From Loripinus fragilis (Eukaryota; Mollusca; Bivalvia; Lucinida; Lucinidae), in contig OZ026531.1 in NCBI GenBank assembly GCA_964019695.1, positions 7,077,701 through 7,141,700 on the forward strand: a stretch of 64,000 nucleotides of DNA, given 5' to 3'. The notes under the pieces were generated by a model that saw only the letters and a program-made list of their open reading frames with translations, was not told the DNA's origin and searched no databases. Every line of letters begins with the position of its first letter. Position 1 is the stretch's first letter. Position numbers and translations under genes: made by a program. This document shows positions 1-10,100 of the stretch, piece by piece.

Positions 1-108
1 TTAGCTATGCTGGAGACTCTATCCACGAAGCATTCTTCACCGCGGCTCAGTGGCATTAGAAAGCACACTGTGGCGAATGCACTAGAGTAATATATTTGTA
101 AATTGTCC

Positions 109-230
109 TGACCTCTTAGCTCTCGTTTGTGATGTCTAGCTGTGAGTTTGTTACTTTCCCATTGGTATCCTGGGTCAGGTGTGGTACTTGATTGTATCGA
201 TTCCTGATCTTTGCCATCTTTCTTACTTTG
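109..230 (+). mobile_element. Penelope-like family A, 3' tail fragment
   Basis: It matches the 3' end of the copy at 16681-18598 in the same order of blocks: the stretch ending in a cytosine-rich GACCTCTT block, then TTTCCCATTGGTATCCTGGG, then GTACTTGATTGTATCGATTC, ending CTTTCTTACTTTG. The rest of the element is missing, as expected from 5' truncation on reverse transcription. It lies in the intron after the last recognised exon of the minus-strand gene, in antisense orientation. Confidence 0.75.
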
Positions 231-386
231 TAATAGCCAGTCACCGATATTGTTCGACTCACTGTGTTGAGGTAGTGGAAATTTTGGAGAAAAAAAGCTG
301 AATTGCAAAACTACCACTTCCAAGAGCTGTGTTTCTCGAATGTGTCAAACGTGCGCAGTAGCAGTGCATCATTTGGAAAACCTCAC

Positions 387-412
387 CTGTCATTAATCCT
401 GACAAAGCATGC
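387..412 (-). CDS. Candidate 26-nt microexon
   Basis: On the minus strand a branch-point-like TTCTAAC precedes TTGCAG, and 26 bases later there is a strong donor CAG|GTGAGG. Read in phase 0, the phase in which exon 7153-7118 ends, it would encode ACFVRIND plus two bases. It is the only well-formed acceptor/donor pair I noticed below position 7118 that fits the phase. So short a match can arise by chance; no domain supports it. Confidence 0.2.
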
Positions 413-475
413 CTGCAATCATGGTTAGAAGCGGGACTGTGATAAATATTGTCCCGTTATGATGACATTGCCCAA

Positions 476-738
476 TGCGGATCCAGAGGGGGATATGGGG
501 TCCGGACCCCCCCCCCCCCCTGGAAAATAACAAGTACGTATATGGGTTTCTATAGAAATTAGCATTTGGACCCCCCTGGAAAAGGTTGGACCCCCCTGGA
601 AATAATGGACCCCCTCTGGATCCTTGGTAAAGTTTAAGTATAGTTTTCTCAGCTATAAAACCATTAGACCCCCTCTGTAAACTGTAAAATAAGCTGAGGA
701 TTAAATAAAACTGACAAAAAATTCTGGATCCGCGCATG
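476..738. mobile_element. Short TIR element (GGATCCAGA family), copy 1
   Basis: The left end reads ATGCGGATCCAGAGGGGG and the right end is TCTGGATCCGCGCATG, an inverted match around GGATCCAGA. The inside is rich in repeated TGGACCCCCTCTGGA-like blocks and a run of C. The same two ends bound 20117-20425. No coding capacity; the frame spanning it on the minus strand is low-complexity. Confidence 0.6.
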
Positions 739-1224
739 TTGCCTCCTGCCCCCGAAACCCCTCTACAGCTGATAAAATGTGGTTGCAGCATGTATGTATT
801 CGCAACATCTCGGTGTATGTACAAAGTAAACCATTTATATTGTACCACGTGGTCATAATGACGTCCAGACGTTAAATCCAGATGGGTGACCAGGTGATTT
901 TCATTAGTTATCCCCTAAAGTTTGATTTGGTATAGGTCACCATAAATCGGCATCAAAGTCGCACGGGACTCCCGATCGCCCCTGACTATTATCCGCTCGG
1001 CTATATATCGAATACTTTTCGTGATTCTTTAATAATTACAATGAAAATAATGTGATTTTTAAAGCTTCCTGTGTCTCCTATTTACATCAATGTACTTGTC
1101 TTGTATAGCGGTAAATTACTGCCAACTTTCGTGAATCGTACTATAAGCCTATTATATTTTGGTAAACTGATTCTGTGTTGAATTGACATGGGAATTAACA
1201 ATTGAAGTTTAATCAAATGATGAA
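739..1224. other. Intron sequence, nothing recognised
   Basis: No open frame with protein character, RNA gene or repeat was recognised here. It lies downstream of the last exon I can place. Confidence 0.5.
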
Positions 1225-1575
1225 TACGGTTTGACGTCATTGGTGGCAGCTGATTTTTTTTATCACATCTGTCACATAACCAATAGTTTCTTTAGGCGTA
1301 TGATGCATGATGAAAATGAAAGACCACCAAACGACAAATCACATGCTTGTCATTTTAGCATTGATTACAACGGATGTGATGTTTGCTTACTGACCCCTGC
1401 TGCAATGCTTGCTCTCCCCAAATGCCTATTTGAATGATGGCGTCTGTAAATTCGTGGTTTCATTTGCCTATGATCCTGTTCTCGTCATTGAAATTGAAAT
1501 TGTTCGATATTACACAAAGATGAGCACAAAAAGATGCGAAACATAAGAAATTGCTAAACTTATTATGCATAGTAT
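1225..1575 (+). repeat. Dispersed repeat, copy 1 (inverted partner at 30485-30850)
   Basis: The stretch from the GGCAGCTGATTT block through TTGCTAAACTTATTATGCATA matches the reverse complement of 30485-30850 with scattered differences, including a shared CAATTTCAAATGCAATGACG-type block. No inverted ends or coding capacity were seen, so the element class is unknown. Confidence 0.6.
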
Positions 1576-1858
1576 AATTATGCAGATAAAGATTTTTCAA
1601 ATGCAATAAAATTTCTTCACGGTAGTTTGAAAAATGTTCCAGCAAAAATATATGTGGTGCTTAGCTTTTAACGCCATGTATATAATAATTACACCTGATG
1701 TATTCTTAGATTTTTTGCTAATCTACTCGGTTGACCATCACTTAATCGCATTCCCAGATGACAGTTTTTCCTCGTGTTGAGGCCCATCTGTTCAAAAGGT
1801 TTAGATAAGAAAACATATTCAGCGTAAATGTGTAAACATTTTCTCGCCCATAATTATT

Positions 1859-1924
1859 TTGGGTGCTCAAAAGAATCGTCTCATTTAGACGATTCTTTTG
1901 AGTACCAATAAAATATGTTTGGGT
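1859..1924. repeat. Foldback element, CTCAAAAGAA(C/T)CGTCTC family
   Basis: A palindrome around TTTAGACG: the left arm GGTGCTCAAAAGAATCGTCT mirrors the right arm AGACGATTCTTTTGAGTACC. Related palindromes lie at 14239-14309, 26419-26474 and 26831-26867, with half copies near 8352 and 44252. Confidence 0.7.
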
Positions 1925-2044
1925 TGGGAAATAAGAAAAAACACTTTTCTCTTACGCACTCTTAATTAAATGCGTTTGGTTCTTGTATCGCAATGCAGTA
2001 CTTTAATGTCCTATAATCGCAATAATTGATATCGCTACGGTAGA

Positions 2045-2180
2045 GAGAACTGGCTGCTTGACTTTAATTTGTTGATGTTAGTGTTCTATGTGGGTTCCTC
2101 CTGATGGCGTGGGCTGGTTTGCAGGTTTGAGGCCTGTGATTGTATCAATTACTAGTCATACTCGCTTGCCTTTTGATAGA
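2045..2180 (+). mobile_element. Penelope-like family B, 3' tail fragment
   Basis: It is a diverged relative, in reverse complement, of the AGTAAGTGAGTATGACC-type tails at 47.8 and 58.4 kb: an AGAGAACTGGCTGCTTG block, then a block with GCAGGTTTGAGG, ending in GTCATACTCGCTT. Divergence is high, so this is an old copy. Confidence 0.45.
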
Positions 2181-3800
2181 TGATGTGAATTGCAATAAAA
2201 CGATTCACATGAAACAAGCTTCATTTCTGCTAAAATACATTCTGTTGCGAATTATAGATTATGGGCCCAGACCTGTAAGTGTTTTTCCATAGACCTCCTT
2301 TATAGCTTATAAGTAAGCTGTTGTCCTTACAACTCTTAAAGGACATTGAGGCTGTCATAGAATACAGACTGACACTAGTTTAATTAATAAAAAAGAATAA
2401 GATACACTGGTGACCGCCATGTTTTACCATTTTTGCCCCCTGAAGGCAAGCACCCTACACGAGTGGAAAATTTCATTGAGAAAAATACCTAAACAACACT
2501 AGTAATCTTAATCAACAAACGCGGTGAGATGTTGTTTCAGAAAGTACAGCACATATATACCCGTCTAATGAATATGATTTCTTTCCCATACTTTTATTAT
2601 TGACCAATCATGAAACTTTTTACAACTTAAATACTGTGCTGAGCTTCCACCCATCTTTTGAGCCAATCACTGCCCTTTTTACAATTATTATTTCAGGTCT
2701 GTAACCCGCGTCTGTATAATATGCTTATATCAAGAAAGATAATGCAAACAAAAACAAAATTCTACCCGACTACTGGTTATCTATTTTGCTTTTGTTGTAT
2801 TTGGCTGATTCTAATCTCCGACATTATATACAATACATCCAAATGAAAAAAAATCTATTTTTTGTAGACACGGTCTTAGCTAGGTTAAGGGTTGAGTATC
2901 CTTCATATGTGTGATTCCATTTCTAATATTATAAAGTAACATAGTCTCTAAAACGGAAACAGGTTCTTTTGTTTGAAACGTACGTTCTGATCATGTTGTG
3001 TACTTACATCGTATATTTTACCAGACGATTAAAGTCAATATTTAATGTTTACTCATGCTAAAAAAAGAAGGCCTCCCTAAGTTTTGTATAATACGATAAG
3101 GTAACGGTTAGCTTTCGCATAGATAACATGTTATTGGGGGACACTTACAGACCAACCCTATATGGATGAAGCCCTTCACCCATATGTCCTGCCAATCTAT
3201 CAGACTTTTAGAAACATTTTTTCTTCCAGTAAGACAATACCCCATACATGAAATTTGCAAAGAACTGTTTGCAAACTGGTCATGTCATACCCCCTTGACT
3301 GACCTTCTTGATCTTGGACAACTCTGGGATATTCCAGATCAGCGAGTACATGACTTGTATCCCTTCCCAGCTGCCACATTAACGGAATCAGAACCAAGCT
3401 GGTTGAACAATGACAACACATTCAATAGAGTGGTGGTACAAATGTATACCTGTGCTTCTTCTAAGCATGCGCAAAATGCTCATAGAAAGCATTAATAAAA
3501 GTGGCGATCATACAAAATATGACTTACAATATATAGATTTGTGATCATACTTGTTCATGTCTATACTTATTTTCAACAAAATTGGGATGGCCTTCTTTTT
3601 ATTAGCATGAGTATAAAAAAAGTAAAGTGCTTGTTATTATAGTGTCACCCCTATTGAAAGGGCCAGCCATTTCTGACTTGTGAGACACCTCAACTTGTCA
3701 CATTTACTTCCCAAATCCCATCCTTTTGCCAGGCACCAGGCAGGCTAGGAATTGGTAACCATTCATTCAACTAGCTGGCGGCTCACCAACCGGCCATCTC
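2181..3800. other. Intron sequence; one unexplained open frame
   Basis: A plus-strand frame of 109 codons at 3166-3495 contains a stretch such as LGQLWDIPDQRVHDLYPFP, but it has no domain I know and no splice context, and the antisense frame is also open. The rest is AT-rich with nothing recognisable. Confidence 0.35.
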
Positions 3801-3809
3801 AGAAGGAAA

Positions 3810-3893
3810 CCAACTGCCGCCGACACTGGGATTCGAACCTTCGACCTCCTGCTCCCGAAGCAGATGCCTTAACCACTAGGCTATCGGGACCGG
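3810..3893 (-). repeat. tRNA-derived SINE head (Pro-CGG-like)
   Basis: Read on the minus strand it has an A-box-like TAGCCTAGTGGTTAAGG, an anticodon-like arm TCTGC-TTCGGGA-GCAGG with CGG in place, and a B-box GGTTCGAATCC. The acceptor halves do not pair and the T stem is poor, so it is a tRNA-derived repeat and not a working tRNA. No second copy was noticed in the window. Confidence 0.6.
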
Positions 3894-4150
3894 TATATGT
3901 TATCCTTTTTCTTAGGTGGAGAATCTCATCAAATAGAACTGGGCAGAAGCGTTTTAGCCCTGTACCTATACTATGCTAAACCCTGATATATTATGCTTTG
4001 AAAACTTGATCAGGATACTCCCTGTTTTCCACCGTGTTTGTAAATACATGCTAGCTAGATAAACTTTGGGAGGAGAATAGTATGCTATAACATATCCAGC
4101 ATGGTAAGTCACGGCAAGGCTTAATAATGAAATATATAGAGGATATTACA

Positions 4151-4276
4151 TGAGTGCTCATGTTTTATTGAATCTATTAAACGATTTGAGGAAAAGAGAT
4201 AAAATGCCAGACTTGCTGAGCAGTGTATCTCTTTTTCGCAACGAGTTTAATAAATTCAATAATACAAGAGCTCGAA
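4151..4276. repeat. Foldback repeat
   Basis: The left arm around TTTTATTGAATCTATTAAACG is mirrored, with a few mismatches, by TGAGTTTAATAAATTCAATA-type sequence on the right; GAGCTCTTGT and GAGTGCTCATG form the outer ends. The arms are about 55 bases. It has no coding capacity. Confidence 0.55.
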
Positions 4277-4458
4277 TGTTAGATTCTATTAATCATATAA
4301 CATTTAGATTACTTTGAAATCTCATTTCTGCCGTAAAAAGGTTATAATTGCGTCATTAGGTACGCAACGCTGTTATGGACGTCATATTTGTTAACCATTA
4401 GTGGTTTATCGATTTTATTGCATGGCGTTATTTCACTCCTATACGCAACGTCATATGA

Positions 4459-4610
4459 TAAAAGAATATATCATAAGTGGGAGGGTTGAATAGAAAAACC
4501 TGTCCCGAGGAGCGCCGTTTGGCATCAAGAAGCTACAAACGGTGATCACGAGGGACAGATTTTTATACCCCACCCTCACACAAATAATGGATTCTTTTTC
4601 TTGCTCAACT
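4459..4610 (-). mobile_element. MITE/foldback, GGTAGGATAG family, copy A
   Basis: It is the reverse complement of the copies at 6549-6712 and 19098-19261. It carries opposed blocks CTGTCCCGAGGAGCGCCGTT and the mirrored AACGGTGATCACGAGGGACAG, and ends in GCAAGAAAAAGAATCC when read on the minus strand. Confidence 0.65.
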
Positions 4611-5126
4611 TTGACATTTTATTTGGGAACTAAGCATCAAGAAGTCCCTGAATTAGCTGAGATGCAATATCACAAGGTGACGACATTTGACTAAACATTG
4701 ACGGCACTTGACGACCATGTGCGTGAGTTTCAATACAACCAATGAACAGTCATCTCATGACAGCCGTTAAGATAACACAGGTAAGATATGAGTTTCTGAC
4801 TCAGGCTAAAATCTCAGATGCTCTTATCCGTTGTGCAAGAAAGAATTATCCCATATGGGCAGTAACAGCGTAAAACCTGAACTGGTATGTAATAATATTT
4901 GATCTATTCTTGACAGAAACATTGACATAGATTATACAGCCAGGTAGGAACTACAGCAATGAACAAGCTTCTTCTGATAAATAAATACGGACCAGGGCTG
5001 ACATGATGCCCATGCCTGTAAGTTATCGCACACCAAACTATTAAATAGCACCTTCATGGTTGTAAACAACAGTTGCATAATCGCTTACCAAAAGCACGTG
5101 GAGGGTACATGTCATAAAAATCAAAT

Positions 5127-5330
5127 GAAAGTAAGAAAGAGGACAAAGATCAGGAATCGATACAATAAAGCACCACACCTGACCCAGGATACCAATGGGA
5201 CAGTGACAACTTCACAATTAGACAACACAAACGAGAGACAAGAGGTCAGCCCTTTCCCAGCAGGTGACAACAAAGCACCAATAAACAGACGCGCACGAAA
5301 GCACAACAAAGACAAGACAGAAATAACACA
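5127..5330 (-). mobile_element. Penelope-like family A, 3' tail fragment
   Basis: On the plus strand it starts AAAGTAAGAAAG and continues with GATCAGGAATCGATACAAT, CACACCTGACCCAGGATACC and GAGGTCAGCCCTTTCCCAGC, in the same order as at 16681-16900. Strongly 5' truncated. Confidence 0.75.
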
Positions 5331-6548
5331 AATGATATAACATTCAACTACAAAAATACTTTATCTGAAGTTTGAAATGTATGCAGGGGCACCAACCCTC
5401 TGTATCACAAATAGCAGGATGAATATAGTGTTAAAAGATAGAATTAATGAACAATGTATATCACACATTTCTAAAAAGAACACGTTTGTACCATTGAGAG
5501 TTGCTTCACTTTCCATAAATAACATTGTATCATGACACAGACTCAATGAAATTTAGTCTGCAGTTTTCCAATTATGTAGTTTCTCTCATTTATGGATTGA
5601 CCTTTATTCAGATAATAAATGTTGGTAGTTAATGACATATGAAGCGGTATTTTCTGGTAATATCATTTTTATAAATCAAATACTGTGAAACACTTTTATT
5701 TGGTGCTTTTTTATTTAGCGCTATTAGTGATACAAACAAAAATCGCCACATATGATGCTATAAAATACAGTTATGAATTCAGATACACAATGAGCAAAAT
5801 ATGAACATACGCCTTTAGTATGTTGGTATCTCTACAAACAAACAAACAAGCAAACAAAAAAAAATGAACGGAAGAGAAGGTCTCAACGTGGAGATCACCT
5901 CGTCTTTAAAGGGTATTACTGATAAAAGAAAGAATATGCTCCCTTTGTGGGGCATATCCTTTCAGTTAATCATAACCCCTTTGAGAACTGAAAACATTCT
6001 TTAAAGTGGATTATATTGGAAAAACAGCAACAGAAAAACAAAATTAAACAACGCCAAAATGCCAGTCTCTTTAAAATCGCCAAATTTCGATGCCACTAAT
6101 ATTAAATGACCTACAGTATCGATCGGAATGACAGGTATAATAACTAACCTCAAAGAGTTTCAAAACTTTTCTGCGTATCTAGTCAATTGGAACTGCCTCA
6201 GTCAATTCTGTGGAATCAGACCTCGGATGTATATCAAGTATCTCCTTTGATAACGTGAGGCTAACATTACATTTCATGTCGCTGACGTCACAGAAACCAT
6301 GTCAACACAATATCAAGTGTGATTGCAGCGAAACAAACGGTTATAATGAAGTTATAGCGATATTTTATTGAAAAAAACACTTCATTTATTCTGTTGATAA
6401 AACGTTTCGGATAATCAAAATAATGGATTTCAATAGGACTGAACTGACGTCATTGTAATGTTAAAATTACGTCACCATGTAAAATCTTGAGTATTCAGGA
6501 TTTTCTTGAAGTTTTTTTATGTTTTCAAATATAAAATGAGGTATTTTG
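5331..6548. other. Intron sequence, nothing firm
   Basis: AT-rich. A 40-codon minus-strand open stretch near 6200-6320 ends in TAG and looks slightly protein-like, but its only acceptor is out of phase with the preceding exon. Otherwise nothing was recognised. Confidence 0.4.
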
Positions 6549-6712
6549 TGGTGAGCAAGAAAAAGAATCCATTATTAGTGTGTTGATGGAATAGAAAAAT
6601 CCGTCCCTGGATCACAATTTGTCATCACTCTGCAAGCCTCATGATTCCAACCGGTGATCCTCGGGATGAATTTTTCTATCCTACCCTCACTCTCAAGATA
6701 GATTCTTATAGG
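6549..6712 (+). mobile_element. MITE/foldback, GGTAGGATAG family, copy B
   Basis: Begins GTGAGCAAGAAAAAGAATCC and ends CTATCCTACCCTCAC then AGATAGATTCTTATA, the same ends as the copy at 19098-19261. Internal arms around CCGGTGATCCTCGGGA pair with the opposite half. Confidence 0.65.
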
Positions 6713-7117
6713 CTTAAGCTGCTGATTATTCTAAGTAACGTGTTTTTTGTTGCTTGATTAAGGTTTTTTGTTGGAGGATTTTTGTACCAATTTTGTGATA
6801 TAGTTCTCTGCTCCCTTTTAGCTTTGCAATCAGCTCATTGAGGCACAGAGAGCTAGTTGCTATACTTTAATTATGTTCTTACTAAAAGGTAGGCGTGTGT
6901 TTTTGTTTATCTGCGTTTGTCACCTTCTGGTTGTTGTTCTATTGGTTCTGTCATCTTCGATTGAGTTTTGTTTGGTCAAACGTACTTTCTTTTTGAGAGT
7001 ATGGCCCACTACCAATCTCCATTAGGGTAAACAAATGATTGGAATAAATTGTAAACAAGAACAATCAAGATTCATATAAACAATCGAAAACAAAGAGTAA
7101 ATAAAACAATAACTTAC

Positions 7118-7153
7118 ACATGCTTGTAGAAGATGTTTCGGGACATAACATAT
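7118..7153 (-). CDS. Exon 9: end of SH3 domain
   Basis: It is bounded by an acceptor CTGTTTGTTTCAG and a donor GTAAGT. The 36 bases, in phase 0, read ICYVPKHLLQAC, which completes the SH3 fold begun in the previous exon: Y-V-P-x-x-x-L is the last SH3 strand (usual form G-x-x-P-x-x-Y-L). The exon is a multiple of three on both sides. The next exon, expected to lead into a RhoGEF domain if this is obscurin, was not found. Confidence 0.7.
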
Positions 7154-10100
7154 CTGAAACAAACAGGATAAATGAGTCTTGGGTTGGGTGAAACAGGATG
7201 TTTAAACAAATATTGGAGATTGTTGTTTTTATATTTAGTTATTTTTTTAAGAACATGATCCAAAATAAAGATAACGACTTCTCAACATACGTTTGATGTT
7301 CTATGTTGTCATATAAATTTCAGATGCTCGTAAAGCGTAATATGATAATGTATCAAACAGTTTATATGATAATGATGTTTGTTGGTATGAATGTCATCAT
7401 GAAAATCACCAAATGTTTTTCTGACGACTAACTGTCTTTATCTTATATAACATATATGCACTGATGCAATCTTCCTCCTAGATTGGTGCAATAAAAAGTA
7501 AGTGAATATGATCACGAAACACCACAATCACACACTGCAGACCGATCAAATGCAGATAAGCCTGGGATAATCCACTCTACATTTCGAGGGATCATAGGCT
7601 AAAAGTTCCTAATAAAAGTTTATTTCATTTTGTGAAGATTGTTTTTACCTAAGTAAATAGTGTAGACTCTGATGAAATTCTACATCTAGGTCTTTACAGA
7701 GCCAAAGTACAAATTTAAGAGTCACTAGTGTACATATTAAGGGTCCAAACTTGTGCAAAACTATATTATCACATCTGCTAATATGATAACCCTTTGCTCT
7801 TGCCCAATGAATTTAATTGTTGCTTTAGTCACTAATTCTGTAAAAACTAATTAGCTCTGAAATCGCTCATTGTGTATTAGTATGCACCACTACATGACAA
7901 AAACATTGAATAACATGTGCACCCAGAACAGACTCAGCATTGAAAAACAAAATAAGTACAATGAGGCTTGAACTATACATCCAATGGGCTGTTAAAGGTT
8001 CCTGGTTCCTTAATGTAGAAAGCTCTGGTCAGACTTAAAAACTACATAGTCTGATCTGGTTTTGCTGGGCAACAATAACATGGATAAAGAAATAAATGCT
8101 CACCAACTGCTGAAAAATTGTACCTATTTATCAGTCAGTAGCTTAGTCAGCATGGTAAGCATGATGTGTGGAGCTTTATAGTCTTCACTAATGAAATATT
8201 GTGAACACTTTCTTATCCTTCAGTTAAACTATTTGTTTTGTGTGCTCAAAAAACTGTCAAAGAAGGAAATATACACACAACCATAGCAGATTCAGATAAG
8301 GAAATTTTATGAGCGTAAAGTGTAATTATTTCCTTATTCATCAATTTAAACAAGTGTTTTGGATGCTCAATAGAACCGTCTCATTGAGAAAAGAAACTAG
8401 TTTTCAAATACGCACTCTTATCTGGAGGCATGCGTGACAACATATTCTTTGGCTGAGTGGGCAATTTTACACAGGTTTTACTCTACACGCAAAATATGTT
8501 TTGAGTTAGAAATAAGAATTTAGTAATTAAATTTGCACTCGTGTATAAATGCCAGTGCAGTATGAAGAATTGTTTACCTGAGAACTTTTCTGAACTGGTT
8601 TTGTAATCCAATGCTCTGTATTATATGAGCCAAGAAGGTGGACTTTCTCTCCCTCCTCTACAGTGATCTTGTTGTCATTATCTCTGTGTTTACTGGTCAG
8701 AGTGTACACCATCATCTTTTCGTTCTGTAAAAATCACCTAAATATGTATCAAGTGAATTTTACAAATGATCATATTACGAGGGGCATTCGGAAAGTTCTT
8801 AGCACGGTCTATTATCTCCGTAACCAATTTACAAACCCTATCATGTTTGGTATCATTTCAAAGAGCTATCTTTCCTCTTTGTTATAGCACATATTTCATG
8901 AAGATGTAATGATGCAAGCACGAAAAATATTATTGTGAATACATGTACTGTTTGTATACTGGAAAACGCAAAATTTCAGTGGAAATGTAACATTTTACCT
9001 TTGGAAAAGTGTGCAGAACATTTAAAATAGTTCATTAAATTAAATAATTTTGTACCATTTGGTAGGCCATAATCTGGTACAGTGATTATACAATTGATAA
9101 CCGAGTTGGATGTTTCTAAAAAATAAATACGGGAACAGCAACACCACAACCAATTAGAAAGCAAAGCAATGCGCCTATTTTTACGTATAAAAATCGCATG
9201 TCACAATGCACATGTTTTGAAAATATATAACCGTCAGTAGTTTAAAAATGCCGGATGATGGTATTTTTGTCAAGCACACTTTATGCTCTTTGTATTGAAA
9301 CCAAAAGAAATTTTGTGAACCAGAACACAGGGGAGGAAAACTCTTAAAATCTTCCCATGGGCAGAATGAGTTTAACTATGAGTTGACGTTCTGGTTCATT
9401 TCAATTGAAAACGGTGGCAAGCAAAAAAGTAAAATTACCTTGAGAGAAGAAATCAATAACTTTTGTGATGGCTAACGCAATACCATGAGAAGTTCTTATG
9501 CCATCGACAAAAGATGCGGGGTTGAGTTACCCCACCCACTTCTTGAAAAGTAGGGGTAGTGTTATTAGGAATAATTTTCTTGAATACAGAACTTATAAAA
9601 CCACACGTTTTGCGCGACGAAATGATTGCTATGCATTGTCAGCTATAAATAAAGCAAATCATATACTCAATAGGACTTTTTCTTGCTCCTGTAGAGACAC
9701 AATTTATAGTAAAAGTATCAAGAAAAATCGAAAAAAGTCCCATTTTTCTGAAAGTTTACAATTTTTTCCGAATGTAAAGATGGTAGTTGTGCAAGCAGCG
9801 ATCGCATAATATATTTTAATAAAAAATAAGTTGGCACCAAATCGTTAATTTGTCAAATCATGATCGCAAATAAGGTCCCCAATTTTCCTTCGCTTTTTTC
9901 CAAGTATTTTGCTTAAGATTTCTGACAGTATATAAACTCCTAATCATTTTGAACATGCTTTGCACGTGCACGCCTAGTACTTTTTCGACAAGAATGAAAC
10001 CATCATATAGCCGTTGAATTCTAGTTTCCAAAAATGTATTATTTGATAGCATTTTATAAACGCATTGTGGAGTTATGATGCCATGCTAAGAACTTTCCAA

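Noticed and set aside
3166..3495. 109-codon plus-strand frame
   Set aside because: No domain, no splice signals, and the opposite strand is open too; left as unexplained.
3812..3893. tRNA-Pro (CGG) gene
   Set aside because: A and B boxes and an anticodon arm are present, but acceptor halves do not pair and the T stem is poor; it is a tRNA-derived repeat.
4620..4770. Minus-strand open stretch reading HGRQVPSMFSQMSSPCDIAS, ending in TAG
   Set aside because: It looks somewhat protein-like, but has no acceptor in phase with exon 9, no family match I know, and lies beside a MITE copy.
6200..6330. Minus-strand 40-codon frame ending EAVPID then TAG
   Set aside because: Considered as a terminal exon; the only acceptor (GACGTCAG) would put it out of phase with exon 9.
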